Source: Lelliottia wanjuensis | GTDB taxonomy: Bacteria > Pseudomonadota > Gammaproteobacteria > Enterobacterales > Enterobacteriaceae | NCBI RefSeq assembly: GCF_030238365.1 | Contig: NZ_JASSOT010000060.1 | Coordinates: forward strand, 17,959 to 81,958 | DNA length: 64,000 nt | Reading direction: 5' to 3' | Position numbers and translations under genes: made by a program | Part shown: in pieces, positions 49,355 through 58,680 of the stretch | Position numbering within the stretch: the stretch's first letter is position 1 | How the letters are laid out: every line of letters starts with the position of its first letter | Notes under the pieces: generated by a model | Database searches by the model: none | What the model was told of the DNA's origin: nothing | What the model saw: the letters and a program-made list of their open reading frames with translations, nothing else

Positions 49355-49972
49355 ATGACCACAACATTACGCCCGCACGATCTTATCTGGCTTACCGCGC
49401 GCGACGCGCTGGAAGGTATCACCGAATCCTGGGTGGATGGCGTGTGGCATACCGGTTTGCCTGTGGTGGTGCGGCGTGATGTTGACGGCAACGGACGCAT
49501 ACCTGTCGGTGTGCGCGGTCTGAAACGCGACCAGCGTGCCGCCGGATGGGTGAAGCCCGAGTGCGTGACGCGCGTGGTGTCGCCTGAAGATCTGAGCGTG
49601 GCGACCGACCTGCTGCGCTCGCCGTTTATCACTCAGCCCCCGGTTCAGGTGGCGTTCCAGCTGGCGCAGCAGGCGTGGCCATGGACGTGGGGCATCACGG
49701 GAAGTGCCGGGTACGCGCTGGCAACGGGCGTACCGGTGATTCATGCACAGAGCGATCTCGATCTGCTGATCCGCGCGCCAGAGTCTTTACCGGCGGCGGA
49801 GTTTGAGCGCTGGGCGGTTCAGCTCGGCAGTGCGCTGTGCCGCGTGGACACGCAGGTGGAAACCCCTCTCGGCGGTTTCGCCCTGAACGAGTGGCTGCGC
49901 GACGGTAAAGCGCTACTGAAAACGCACACAGGGCCGCGCCTGGTGGCCGACCCGTGGAACAGGGAGGCGTGA
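49355..49972 (+). CDS. mdcG: Holo-ACP synthase MdcG (phosphoribosyl-dephospho-CoA transferase)
   Basis: 205 residues. Transfers the phosphoribosyl-dephospho-CoA group from the MdcB product to MdcC. The catalytic Asp134 and Asp136 of the nucleotidyltransferase motif are both present in SDLDLLIR, with GSAGYALATGVPVI before them. Starts 2 bp after mdcF; the TGA overlaps the mdcH ATG (TGATG). Confidence 0.95.
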   Translation: MTTTLRPHDLIWLTARDALEGITESWVDGVWHTGLPVVVRRDVDGNGRIPVGVRGLKRDQRAAGWVKPECVTRVVSPEDLSVATDLLRSPFITQPPVQVAFQLAQQAWPWTWGITGSAGYALATGVPVIHAQSDLDLLIRAPESLPAAEFERWAVQLGSALCRVDTQVETPLGGFALNEWLRDGKALLKTHTGPRLVADPWNREA

Positions 49973-50868
49973 TGAAAATTTTGTTTACCTTTCCGGGGCA
50001 GGGGACGCAGCGTGCGGGCATGCTGCAGGACCTTCCGGGAACGGAGCTGGCGACAGCGCGCGAAGTGCTGGGCGCAGAAGCGGATCTGCTGGATTCCTCC
50101 GGGGCCCTGGAACATACCCGCGCGGTGCAGCTTTGTCTGCTGATTGCTGGCGTTGCCTGGGCGCGCGAGCTGGAACGACGCGGCGTGACGCCGGATATCG
50201 TCAGCGGTCTGTCGATTGGTGCCTATCCTGCGGCGGTGATCGCCGGTGCGCTGGAGTTCACCGACGCATTAAGGCTGGTGGCGCTGCGCGGTGATTTGAT
50301 GGAACAGGCGTATCCGCACGGCTACGGGCTGACGGCGATCATGGGGCTGACTTTGTCTCAGGTAGAGAGTCTGATCGCAGGCACGGGCTGTTACATCGCC
50401 AATCTCAATGCGGAAACGCAGATTGTGATTGCGGGCTCCGATGAGGGGATGGCGATCGTGGCAAAACGCGCGCTGGAGAAGGGGGCGAACAAAGCCCATC
50501 GTCTGGCGGTGAGCGTGCCGTCCCATTGTGAGCTCCTCGCGGAACCGGCGCAGAAACTGGCGGAGGCGTTTAGCCGGGTGACGCTTTCGCGTCCGCGCTG
50601 TGCGTATCTCAGCGGCAGTACCGGACGGGTATTGTGGCAGCCGGAAAAGATTGCCGATGATTTAGCGATGAACATGGCGCGCACGGTGCGCTGGCAGGAG
50701 GCGGTGATTTCCGCCAACGAGCGCGAAGCGCGGCTGGCGATTGAGATGCCGCCCGGCGGCGTATTGACCTGCCTGACACGGCAGGCGGCGTGGGACGGTG
50801 AAGCGATTTCGCTGGAGCGCAGCGGCGTGGACGTGGCGGTCCATCTGGCGAAGCGGCTGCGCGGATAG
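49972..50868 (+). CDS. mdcH: Malonyl-CoA acyltransferase MdcH
   Basis: 298 residues, FabD-like. The active-site serine Ser81 is in GLSIGAYPA, with FPGQGTQRAGM at 7-17 and a later His in SVPSHCELL. It charges MdcC with malonyl from malonyl-CoA to prime the cycle. The start is in the mdcG stop codon. A REP pair separates it from the convergent mdcR. Confidence 0.95.
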   Translation: MKILFTFPGQGTQRAGMLQDLPGTELATAREVLGAEADLLDSSGALEHTRAVQLCLLIAGVAWARELERRGVTPDIVSGLSIGAYPAAVIAGALEFTDALRLVALRGDLMEQAYPHGYGLTAIMGLTLSQVESLIAGTGCYIANLNAETQIVIAGSDEGMAIVAKRALEKGANKAHRLAVSVPSHCELLAEPAQKLAEAFSRVTLSRPRCAYLSGSTGRVLWQPEKIADDLAMNMARTVRWQEAVISANEREARLAIEMPPGGVLTCLTRQAAWDGEAISLERSGVDVAVHLAKRLRG

Positions 50869-50874
50869 CCTTTT

Positions 50875-50944
50875 TGCCCGATGGCGCTGCGCTTATCGGG
50901 CCTACAAAACCGTAGGCCGGGTAAGGCGCAGCCGCCACCCGGCA
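50875..50944. repeat. BIME-type pair of REP elements between mdcH and mdcR
   Basis: TGCCCGATGGCGCTGCGCTT-type (50875-50905) and GTAGGCCGGGTAAGGCGCAG-type (50912-50944) inverted REP units lie in the convergent mdcH-mdcR gap, 6 bp after each stop codon. Confidence 0.9.
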
Positions 50945-50950
50945 AAACCA

Positions 50951-51883
50951 TCAGGCACTCTCCTGCAAACTGCGCGCATACATCCGCCCTTCGGCGGCTA
51001 ACGCTCGCAGGCTCGGGTCTTGCTCGCGGTTGCGGGCAAAGACAATCGCGATCAGCTGCTGCATCTGGTACGGCTGCGCGAGCTTCAGCAGTTGCACCGA
51101 ATTCTCGTACACCTTTTTCATCCTGCCTGGCATCAGCGTAAAACCCACGCCCGCCTGCACCAGACTTAACATCGAAAAGATATCATTCACCCGGGTGACG
51201 ATTTCCGGCTCAAAACCGGCGATCTGGAACGCGTCCTGAAAACCGGCGTAGGTCGCAAACCCTTCCGCCAGCGAGACGAATTTCTGATCTTTGTAATCAC
51301 GCAGATCCGCCAGCCCGCTGCTGTTCAGTTTGGCGGAGGCGGGGGCGGCGAGAAAAATGTCGTCGTGGAACAGAGGCAGCACTTCGAGGGTATTGCGGTC
51401 AATATCGCTTTCGGAGATGGAGATCAGAATCGCGTCCAGCGAGCCTTCGTCGAGCAGATGAAGCAGGGTGTCGTTCGAGCCCATCGTCAGATCCATTTCC
51501 AGGTCCGGACGGCGCAGCTTCATTCCCATTATCAGACGCGGCACGGTTTCCATCGTCAACGAATAAAGCGTGCCGACGCGCAACCGTCCCTGACCAATCC
51601 CGGCGATTTTGCGCGACTCTTCCAGCCCGCGCTCCATTACCTGCATCACTTCCTGACAATACTCCAGCAGCGTCCAGGCGGAGGGCAGGGCAATCAGATT
51701 GCGGCCTTTATGGGTGAACAGCGGGCAGCGAACGTTCTCTTCCAGGGTATGCAGGGCGCGATGGACGCTCACACCGCTCAGACCAAGCGCCTCGGCGGTG
51801 CGGGCGATATTGCCCTTTTCCATGAAGGTCATGAAAATACTCAGCTTGCGAAATGTAATGTCGCTCGTGATATCGATAGTCAT
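50951..51883 (-). CDS. mdcR: LysR-type regulator MdcR
   Basis: 310 residues from the ATG at 51883, which follows GGAGGGTT. The N-terminal winged helix has FMEKGNIARTAEALGLSGVS and VHRALHTLEE; the effector domain starts about residue 95. Position and family make it the malonate-responsive regulator known from Klebsiella mdc. A start 25 codons upstream is open but would run into yheS. The gene is only 14 bp after the yheS stop in the same direction, so it may be transcribed from yheS. Confidence 0.92.
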   Translation of the reverse strand: MTIDITSDITFRKLSIFMTFMEKGNIARTAEALGLSGVSVHRALHTLEENVRCPLFTHKGRNLIALPSAWTLLEYCQEVMQVMERGLEESRKIAGIGQGRLRVGTLYSLTMETVPRLIMGMKLRRPDLEMDLTMGSNDTLLHLLDEGSLDAILISISESDIDRNTLEVLPLFHDDIFLAAPASAKLNSSGLADLRDYKDQKFVSLAEGFATYAGFQDAFQIAGFEPEIVTRVNDIFSMLSLVQAGVGFTLMPGRMKKVYENSVQLLKLAQPYQMQQLIAIVFARNREQDPSLRALAAEGRMYARSLQESA

Positions 51884-51897
51884 AACCCTCCAGATTG

Positions 51898-53802
51898 TTA
51901 ATCGCTTTGCAGCATCGCTTCCAGCTGTTCCTGGGCGTCCAGCCACGCCAATTCGCACTCTTCGAGGCCAGATTTGGTTTTAGCCTGAATCTGTAAGCAC
52001 TCGGTCAGTTCGGCTTTGCGCGCCTGATCGTACAATTCGCTGTCGCCGAGCTTCTCTTCCACCGTGGCCAGCGCGGCGTGGAGTTTCTCCATCTCTTTTT
52101 CCAGACGGGTGATCTCTTTACGCAGCGGCTGGGTTTGGGTGCGCAGCTCGGCCTCGCGACGTTTCTGGTCTTTGCGCGCCTGCGCGCTGTTGGCGTTCTC
52201 TTTCGCGTCATCGGCAGGCTGGTTTTCCTGCTTCTGCACGTCCGTCAGCCACTGCTGGTAATCTTCCAGATCGCCGTCGAAAGGTTCGACTTTCCCGTCG
52301 TGAACCAGATAGAGGTCGTCGGTGGTGGAGCGGATCAGATGTCGGTCGTGCGAGACGACAACCAGCGCGCCTTCGAACTCGATCAGCGCTTCGGTCAACG
52401 CCTGACGCATGTCGAGATCCAGGTGGTTGGTCGGTTCATCGAGCAGCAGCAGGTTTGGACGCTGCCAGACGATCAGCGCCAGCACCAGACGGGCTTTTTC
52501 GCCGCCGGAGAAGCGTTCGGTGTTTTCGCTGACCTTATCGCCCTGGAAGCCAAAGCCGCCGAGGTAGTCGCGCAGTTTCTGCTCCATCTCCTGCGGGGCG
52601 AGGCGCGCCATGTGCTGGATCGGCGATTCATCGGCGCGTAAAAATTCCAGCTGATGCTGGGCGAAGTAGCCGAGCTTGATGCCTTTTGCCAGGCCGATAT
52701 CGCCGCTGACCGGATCAAGTTCTCCCGCCAGCAGTTTGATGAGCGTGGATTTACCCGCGCCGTTACGCCCGAGCAGACCGATGCGCGAACCCGGTACCAG
52801 GTTGAGTTTGATGGAGTCGAGAATAATGCGCTCGCCGTAGCCCGCGCTGACCTTTTCCATTTTCAGCAGCGGGTTCGGCAGGCTCTCCGGCGCGCGGAAG
52901 CTGAAGTGGAACGGGTTGTCCACGTGCGCCGGGGCGATCATCTCCATGCGTTCGAGCATTTTGATGCGGCTCTGGGCCTGTTTCGCTTTCGAGGCTTTGG
53001 CCTTGAAGCGATCGACGAAGCTTTGCAGATGGGCCACGCGCTGCTGCTGGCTTTCGTACATCGCCTGCTGCTGTGACAGGCGCGTGGCGCGCTGACGCTC
53101 GAACGAACTGTAGTTGCCGGTGTATTCGAACATCGATTCTTGTTCGATATGAATAATCTTATCCACCACCGGGTCGAGGAAGTCGCGGTCATGGGAGATC
53201 AGGATCAGCGTGCCCTGATAGCTTTTCAGCCATTTTTCCAGCCAGATCACCGCGTCGAGATCGAGGTGGTTGGTCGGTTCATCGAGGAGCAGCAGATCCG
53301 AGCGGCAGACCAGGGCTTGCGCGAGGTTCAGACGCATACGCCAGCCGCCGGAGAAATCGCTCACCGGGCGTTCGAGCTGTTCGTTGCTGAAGCCCAGACC
53401 GTGCAGCAGGCTGGAGGCGCGCGAGCGGATGGTCCACGCGTCGATGGCGTCGAGCTTACCGTGAACCGTAGCGATGGCGTGGCCGTCGTTGCGCTCGTTA
53501 GCGGCGTTGAGTTCGGCTTCCAGCTTGCGGTATTCGCGGTCGCCGTCAATCACATAGTCGAGGGCCGGAACGCTCAGGGCTGGGGTTTCCTGGTTAACCC
53601 AGGCCAGCTGCCAGTTTCCCGGATAGGTGAAGCTCCCTGCATCGGCGCTCATCTCGTTTTTCAGAAGCGACAGCAGAGTGGATTTGCCGCAGCCGTTTTT
53701 GCCCACCAGACCCACTTTTTGCCCTGGATTAATGGTGGCGGTAGCGTTGTCCAGCAGGACGCGTACGCCGCGACGAATTTGTAACGAGGAGAAAACAATC
53801 AT
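51898..53802 (-). CDS. yheS: ABC-F family ATPase YheS
   Basis: 634 residues with two ABC domains: Walker A GLVGKNGCGKSTLLSLL (about 32-48) and GLLGRNGAGKSTLIKLL (about 344), signature SGGWRMRL and SGGEKARL, and LLLDEPTNHLDLD twice. The linker with FVDRFKAKASKAKQAQSR is the ABC-F P-site tRNA-interaction motif region; the tail is charged and coiled. ABC-F proteins act on the ribosome; the role of YheS itself is not settled. Divergent from kefG, and followed on the same strand by mdcR. Confidence 0.96.
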   Translation of the reverse strand: MIVFSSLQIRRGVRVLLDNATATINPGQKVGLVGKNGCGKSTLLSLLKNEMSADAGSFTYPGNWQLAWVNQETPALSVPALDYVIDGDREYRKLEAELNAANERNDGHAIATVHGKLDAIDAWTIRSRASSLLHGLGFSNEQLERPVSDFSGGWRMRLNLAQALVCRSDLLLLDEPTNHLDLDAVIWLEKWLKSYQGTLILISHDRDFLDPVVDKIIHIEQESMFEYTGNYSSFERQRATRLSQQQAMYESQQQRVAHLQSFVDRFKAKASKAKQAQSRIKMLERMEMIAPAHVDNPFHFSFRAPESLPNPLLKMEKVSAGYGERIILDSIKLNLVPGSRIGLLGRNGAGKSTLIKLLAGELDPVSGDIGLAKGIKLGYFAQHQLEFLRADESPIQHMARLAPQEMEQKLRDYLGGFGFQGDKVSENTERFSGGEKARLVLALIVWQRPNLLLLDEPTNHLDLDMRQALTEALIEFEGALVVVSHDRHLIRSTTDDLYLVHDGKVEPFDGDLEDYQQWLTDVQKQENQPADDAKENANSAQARKDQKRREAELRTQTQPLRKEITRLEKEMEKLHAALATVEEKLGDSELYDQARKAELTECLQIQAKTKSGLEECELAWLDAQEQLEAMLQSD

Positions 53803-53923
53803 AGAGCGCCGTGTGTTCCGACTATGTTAAGTTGTCATTATAATGAGGTTAAATGTAATACCGCGCTTAGCGCAGGCGTGCCATGTTAGCCGAAAATGGC
53901 CATGATGACGACCCGGGAGGGGA

Positions 53924-54478
53924 ATGATGTCCCAGACAGCAAAAGTGCTGCTGCTGTATGCCCATCCGGAATCTCAGGACTCGGTCGCCAACCGGGTTTT
54001 GCTCAAACCGGCTCGACAACTCAGCAATGTGACGGTGCACGACCTGTACGCGCACTATCCCGATTTTTTTATTGATATCCCGCACGAGCAGGAGCTGTTG
54101 CGTCAGCATGACGTGATTGTGTTCCAGCATCCGCTTTATACCTACAGCTGCCCGGCACTGCTCAAAGAGTGGCTGGACCGGGTGTTGACCCGCGGCTTTT
54201 CCAGTGGACCAGGGGGAAACCAGCTGGCGGGAAAGTACTGGCGGAGTGTCATCACCACCGGTGAACCCGAGAGCGCCTACCGCCACGACGGGTTAAACCG
54301 CTATCCCATGAGCGATATTCTGCGCCCTTTTGAGTTAACGGCGGCCATGTGCCGCATGCAGTGGATGAGCCCGATTGTGGTCTACTGGGCGCGCCGCCAG
54401 CCTGCACAGGAGCTGGCAAGTCACGCTAAAGCCTACGGCGACTGGCTGGCCTCACCGATTTTGACAGGAGGCCGCTGA
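53924..54478 (+). CDS. kefG: KefG, ancillary flavoprotein of the KefB potassium efflux system
   Basis: 184 residues, NQO1-like quinone reductase fold: [38 protein letters not shown] and [12 protein letters not shown] are typical. It is required for full KefB activity in E. coli. The stop TGA overlaps the kefB ATG (ATGA-like), so the two are coupled. Confidence 0.96.
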   Translation: MMSQTAKVLLLYAHPESQDSVANRVLLKPARQLSNVTVHDLYAHYPDFFIDIPHEQELLRQHDVIVFQHPLYTYSCPALLKEWLDRVLTRGFSSGPGGNQLAGKYWRSVITTGEPESAYRHDGLNRYPMSDILRPFELTAAMCRMQWMSPIVVYWARRQPAQELASHAKAYGDWLASPILTGGR

Positions 54479-56283
54479 TGGAAGGTTCCGATCTGTTACT
54501 GGCAGGCGTGTTGTTCCTCTTCGCGGCGGTAGTCGCCGTGCCGCTGGCATCCCGGCTGGGAATCGGCGCGGTGCTGGGCTATCTGCTGGCGGGCATCGCG
54601 ATTGGCCCGTGGGGGCTGGGGTTTATCAGCGACGTCGATGAAATCCTTCACTTCTCCGAGCTGGGCGTCGTCTTCCTGATGTTTATCATCGGCCTGGAGC
54701 TGAACCCGGCGAAACTCTGGCAGCTGCGGCGATCGATTTTCGGCGTGGGCGCCGCGCAGGTGCTATTCAGCGCGGTGATCCTCGGCGGGTTGCTGATGCT
54801 GACGGAATTCAAGTGGCAGGCGGCGGTGATCGGCGGGATAGGGCTTGCGATGTCCTCGACGGCGATGGCGCTGCAGCTGATGCGCGACAAGGGGATGAAT
54901 CGCAACGAATCGGGCCAGCTCGGTTTTTCGGTTTTGCTGTTTCAGGATTTAGCGGTGATCCCGGCGTTAGCGCTGGTGCCACTGCTCGCCGGTTCCGGGG
55001 ACGATCATTTTGACTGGATGAAGGTCGGGATGAAAGTGCTGGCGTTCGCGGGGATGCTGATTGGCGGGCGCTATCTGCTCCGCCCGGTGTTTCGCTTTAT
55101 TGCGGCGTCGGGCGTGCGCGAAGTGTTTACCGCGGCGACGCTGCTGCTGGTGCTGGGGTCGGCGCTGTTTATGGATGCGCTGGGGCTGTCGATGGCGCTC
55201 GGAACCTTTATCGCCGGTGTGCTGCTGGCGGAGAGCGAATATCGCCACGAGCTGGAAACGGCCATCGACCCGTTTAAAGGGCTGCTGTTAGGACTGTTCT
55301 TTATCTCCGTGGGAATGGCGCTCAACCTTGGGGTGCTGTACACCCATTTGCTGTGGGTGGTGCTGAGTGTGGCGGTGCTGGTGGCGGTGAAAACCGGCGT
55401 GCTGTACGTGCTGGCGCGCATTTATCGTCTCAGGAGTTCAGAGCGCATGCAGTTTGCGGGCGTGCTGAGCCAGGGCGGAGAGTTCGCCTTTGTGCTCTTC
55501 TCCACAGCATCTTCGCAGCGTTTGTTCCAGGATGATCAGATGGCGCTCCTGCTGGTGACGGTAACGCTCTCCATGATGACCACGCCGCTGCTGATGAAGC
55601 TGATTGATAAATCCCTCTCGCGACGCTTTAATCCGCCGGAAGAAGAGGGCGAAACGCCGTGGGTGGAGGACGATAAGCCGCAGGTGATTGTGGTGGGCTT
55701 TGGGCGCTTTGGGCAGGTGATAGGCCGCTTGTTGATGGCGAACAAAATGCGTATTACGGTGCTGGAGCGCGATATCAGCGCGGTCAACCTGATGCGTAAA
55801 TATGGCTACAAAGTCTATTACGGCGATGCCACTCAGCTTGAACTTCTGCGCTCGGCGGGCGCACAGGCGGCAGAGTCGATCGTTATCACCTGTAACGAGC
55901 CGGAAGATACGATGAAGCTGGTGGAACTATGTCAGCAGCATTTCCCGCATCTGCATATTCTGGCGCGAGCGCGGGGACGCGTTGAGGCGCACGAGCTGCT
56001 GCAGGCTGGGGTGAAAAACTTCTCGCGTGAGACCTTCTCCAGCGCGCTGGAGTTGGGCCGTAAAACCCTGGTGTCGCTGGGGATGCATCCACATCAGGCC
56101 CAGCGCGCCCAGCTGCATTTCCGTCGCCTCGATATGCGTATGCTGCGCGAGCTGATGCCGGTCCATAGCGATACGGCGCAGATCTCCCGCGTGCGGGAAG
56201 CGCGTCGCGAGCTGGAAGAGATCTTCCAGCGGGAAATGCAGAAGGAACGACGTCAGCTGGACGGCTGGGATGAATTCGAATAG
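54478..56283 (+). CDS. kefB: Glutathione-regulated potassium efflux transporter KefB
   Basis: 601 residues. A CPA2 membrane domain (about 13 helices, with [20 protein letters not shown] and [20 protein letters not shown]) is followed by a KTN/RCK domain beginning about residue 400 ([17 protein letters not shown]) that binds NAD(H) and glutathione adducts. It opens on electrophile stress to acidify the cytoplasm. Fused to kefG and followed by yheV after 10 bp. Confidence 0.97.
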   Translation: MEGSDLLLAGVLFLFAAVVAVPLASRLGIGAVLGYLLAGIAIGPWGLGFISDVDEILHFSELGVVFLMFIIGLELNPAKLWQLRRSIFGVGAAQVLFSAVILGGLLMLTEFKWQAAVIGGIGLAMSSTAMALQLMRDKGMNRNESGQLGFSVLLFQDLAVIPALALVPLLAGSGDDHFDWMKVGMKVLAFAGMLIGGRYLLRPVFRFIAASGVREVFTAATLLLVLGSALFMDALGLSMALGTFIAGVLLAESEYRHELETAIDPFKGLLLGLFFISVGMALNLGVLYTHLLWVVLSVAVLVAVKTGVLYVLARIYRLRSSERMQFAGVLSQGGEFAFVLFSTASSQRLFQDDQMALLLVTVTLSMMTTPLLMKLIDKSLSRRFNPPEEEGETPWVEDDKPQVIVVGFGRFGQVIGRLLMANKMRITVLERDISAVNLMRKYGYKVYYGDATQLELLRSAGAQAAESIVITCNEPEDTMKLVELCQQHFPHLHILARARGRVEAHELLQAGVKNFSRETFSSALELGRKTLVSLGMHPHQAQRAQLHFRRLDMRMLRELMPVHSDTAQISRVREARRELEEIFQREMQKERRQLDGWDEFE

Positions 56284-56293
56284 AGGAAAAAGT

Positions 56294-56494
56294 ATGGCAG
56301 TTCGTAAACGTTTTATTGCAGGTGCAAAATGCCCGTCCTGCCAGGCGCAAGATACGCTGGCTATGTGGCGTGAGAATAATATTGATATTGTTGAGTGTGT
56401 TAAGTGCGGGCATCAGATGCGCGAGGCGGACAAAGAGGTTCGCGAGCACGTTCGCAAAGAAGAGCAAGTGATCGGGATTTTTCATCCGGACTAG
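56294..56494 (+). CDS. yheV: Zinc-ribbon protein YheV
   Basis: 66 residues. Two CxxC knuckles, CPSC (about 16-19) and CVKC (about 38-41), form a zinc ribbon with RRKRFIAGA-type basic N-terminus and an acidic C-terminus (EQVIGIFHPD). The start MAVRKRF at 56294 is preceded by GAGGAAAAAG; the frame upstream lies inside kefB. Function unknown; it lies with the kefGB unit as in E. coli. Confidence 0.92.
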   Translation: MAVRKRFIAGAKCPSCQAQDTLAMWRENNIDIVECVKCGHQMREADKEVREHVRKEEQVIGIFHPD

Positions 56495-56588
56495 CGATAT
56501 GCCCTCAGATTTTTTAAGCTAAAGGGTACACGGGTGCAGATTTCCGCTACAATCTGCGCCAGCAATTTTCCCACGCTCAGGAGATATC

Positions 56589-57182
56589 ATGAAAGTAGCA
56601 AAAGACCTGGTGGTCAGCCTGGCCTATCAGGTACGTACAGAAGACGGTGTGTTGGTTGATGAGTCTCCGGTGAGTGCGCCGCTGGACTACCTGCATGGTC
56701 ACGGTTCCCTGATTTCCGGCCTGGAAAACGCGCTGGAAGGTCACGTAGTTGGCGACAAATTTGATGTTGCTGTAGGCGCGAACGACGCTTACGGTCAGTA
56801 CGACGATAACCTGGTTCAGCGCGTTCCTAAAGACGTGTTCATGGGCGTTGACGAGCTGCAGGTTGGCATGCGCTTCCTGGCTGAAACCGACCAGGGTCCA
56901 GTACCGGTTGAAATCACCGAAGTGGAAGACGAGCACGTTGTGGTTGACGGTAACCACATGCTGGCTGGCCAGAACCTGAAATTCAACGTTGAAGTTATCG
57001 CGATTCGTGAAGCGTCCGCTGAAGAACTGGCTCATGGCCACGTTCACGGTGCGAACGGTCACGACCACGATCACGACCACGGCCACGATGGTTGCTGCGG
57101 TGGTCACGGCCACGACCATGACCACGGTCATGAGCACGGCAAAGGTGGTTGTGGCGGTAACGGCGGTTGCGGCTGCCATTAA
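56589..57182 (+). CDS. slyD: SlyD, FKBP-type PPIase and metallochaperone
   Basis: 197 residues. Split FKBP domain (about 1-69 and 120-146) surrounding the chaperone IF insert, with VDESPVSAPLDYLHGHGSLI. The C-terminal tail (about 149-197) is very rich in His and Cys (HDHDHDHGHD, CCGG, CGGNGGCGCH), which binds nickel and supports hydrogenase maturation. The tail is about the E. coli length (196 total). A bidirectional terminator follows. Confidence 0.98.
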   Translation: MKVAKDLVVSLAYQVRTEDGVLVDESPVSAPLDYLHGHGSLISGLENALEGHVVGDKFDVAVGANDAYGQYDDNLVQRVPKDVFMGVDELQVGMRFLAETDQGPVPVEITEVEDEHVVVDGNHMLAGQNLKFNVEVIAIREASAEELAHGHVHGANGHDHDHDHGHDGCCGGHGHDHDHGHEHGKGGCGGNGGCGCH

Positions 57183-57210
57183 TTTTTGGCTAAGCAGCGT
57201 GCACAAAAAA

Positions 57211-57234
57211 GCGGGATTAAATCCCGCTTTTTTT
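57211..57234. terminator. Terminator between slyD and slyX
   Basis: AGCGGGAT-TAA-ATCCCGCT is flanked by A-runs and followed by TTTTTTT on the plus strand. It ends the slyD transcript and, read in reverse with the A-run, can serve slyX. Confidence 0.93.
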
Positions 57235-57239
57235 ACGCC

Positions 57240-57458
57240 TCAATAATGAGGTGGTGGCGTCTCTTCGGCCTGTGAGGCGATGTGTGACGATTGACTCGCT
57301 TTCACTTTTTCCGTCAGCAGACGCAGAAGATCGCGCAGTTTGGCCATTTCCAGTTCGTGAGCCGTCACGGTCTGGTTCAGCTCATCTATGGTAACTTCCT
57401 GAAAAGCCAGACGGCTTTCCAGCTCGGCCAGCCGCGCTTCCATCGTAGTTTCTTGCAT
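57240..57458 (-). CDS. slyX: SlyX, coiled-coil protein
   Basis: 72 residues, all helical with a heptad pattern ([35 protein letters not shown]), ending PPPHY, the SlyX signature. Function unknown. Convergent with slyD and divergent from fkpA across 236 bp. Confidence 0.95.
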   Translation of the reverse strand: MQETTMEARLAELESRLAFQEVTIDELNQTVTAHELEMAKLRDLLRLLTEKVKASQSSHIASQAEETPPPHY

Positions 57459-57553
57459 GATTGACCTCTCTTAAGTTTCGCACGCCTCAGGCGTTGGCGG
57501 CGGCGAATTTTACCCGAGTTTACTCCTGTGTACAGCATCCCGCCTTAAGGCAA

Positions 57554-57582
57554 GAAACTTATTTAAACAAAAATAGTCTGAA
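57554..57582 (+). promoter_or_regulatory. Sigma-E type promoter of fkpA
   Basis: GAAACTT (57554-57560), 16 bp, then TCTGAA (57577-57582) fits the sigma-E pattern GGAACTT-N15/16-TCTGA. It lies about 113 bp before fkpA. fkpA of E. coli is a known sigma-E gene, so envelope-stress induction is expected here. Confidence 0.75.
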
Positions 57583-57694
57583 AAGAGGCGAGTTTAGGGA
57601 GAGTCTGTCTGTAGATTTCTTCTGCAACGTTCTATAGTACGCTTCTCATATACGTTTAATGCTGGGGTGAGAGGCCCCGGACCTGGAGAAATGG

Positions 57695-58516
57695 ATGAAA
57701 TCACTGTTTAAAGTAACGCTGCTGGCGACCACGATGGCCGTCGCACTGAATGCGCCGCTCTCTTTCGCTGCTGATACCGCTGCGAAACCTGCTGCAAGCG
57801 CAGACAGCAAAGCTGCGTTCAAAAATGACGACCAGAAATCAGCCTATGCGCTGGGCGCGTCTCTGGGTCGTTACATGGAAAACTCTCTCAAAGAGCAAGA
57901 GAAACTGGGCATCAAACTGGATAAAGACCAGCTGATCGCCGGGGTTCAGGATGCGTTTGCAGACAAGAGCAAACTGTCTGACCAGGAAATCGAACAGACC
58001 CTGCAGGCTTTTGAAGCGCGTGTGAAGGGCGCTGCTCAGGGCAAGATGGAACAAGACGCAAAAGACAACGAAGCGAAGGGCAAAGCCTACCGCGATACTT
58101 TTGCTAAAGAGAAGGGTGTGAAAACCTCTTCTACCGGTCTGCTGTATAAAGTAGAGAAAGCCGGTACGGGCGATGCGCCGAAAGACAGCGATACCGTAGT
58201 GGTGAACTACAAAGGTACCCTGATCGACGGTAAAGAGTTCGACAACTCATACACCCGCGGTGAGCCGCTCTCCTTCCGTCTCGACGGTGTTATCCCAGGC
58301 TGGACCGAAGGCCTGAAAAACATCAAGAAAGGCGGCAAAATTCAGCTGGTGATCCCACCGGATCTGGCTTACGGCAAAACAGGCGTTCCGGGTATTCCGG
58401 CTAACTCCACGCTGGTCTTCAACGTTGAACTGCTGGACATCAAACCGGCTCCGAAGGCAGATGCCAAACCGGACGCTGCAGCAGATGATAAAGCTGCAGA
58501 CGCAGCGAAGAAGTAA
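57695..58516 (+). CDS. fkpA: Periplasmic FKBP-type prolyl isomerase/chaperone FkpA
   Basis: 273 residues. Signal peptide (KSLFKVTLLATTMAVALNAP) with cleavage after SFA at about 25. The N-terminal dimerisation/chaperone helices (DDQKSAYALGASLGRYMENS) are followed by the FKBP domain (VVVNYKGTLIDGKEFDNSY, GVIPGWTEGLKNI, IPPDLAYG). A terminator hairpin follows. The upstream sigma-E promoter indicates response to misfolded envelope proteins. Confidence 0.98.
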   Translation: MKSLFKVTLLATTMAVALNAPLSFAADTAAKPAASADSKAAFKNDDQKSAYALGASLGRYMENSLKEQEKLGIKLDKDQLIAGVQDAFADKSKLSDQEIEQTLQAFEARVKGAAQGKMEQDAKDNEAKGKAYRDTFAKEKGVKTSSTGLLYKVEKAGTGDAPKDSDTVVVNYKGTLIDGKEFDNSYTRGEPLSFRLDGVIPGWTEGLKNIKKGGKIQLVIPPDLAYGKTGVPGIPANSTLVFNVELLDIKPAPKADAKPDAAADDKAADAAKK

Positions 58517-58525
58517 AACGCTAAA

Positions 58526-58553
58526 AACCGCCGCCTTTAAGGCGGCGGTTTTA
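58526..58553 (+). terminator. Intrinsic terminator after fkpA
   Basis: AACCGCCGCC-TTTAA-GGCGGCGGTT is a 10-bp GC-rich stem followed by TTATTATT, 9 bp after the fkpA stop. Confidence 0.93.
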
Positions 58554-58680
58554 TTATTGTGGGGCAGATATAATTAACACTGGAAAGCGTTACCTACGCT
58601 GTATTAATTTAGTTGTCCGTGTAAATATGAGCCTGCCCTGACAACCTAATGACAGGCTCCTGAAAAGGAGTGTTTTTTTC

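Noticed and set aside
43813..50868. mdc island as a new metabolic system
   Set aside because: Every subunit matches the known Klebsiella-type malonate decarboxylase cluster in order, size and catalytic residues (Ser25 of MdcC, Asp134/Asp136 of MdcG), so it is not novel.
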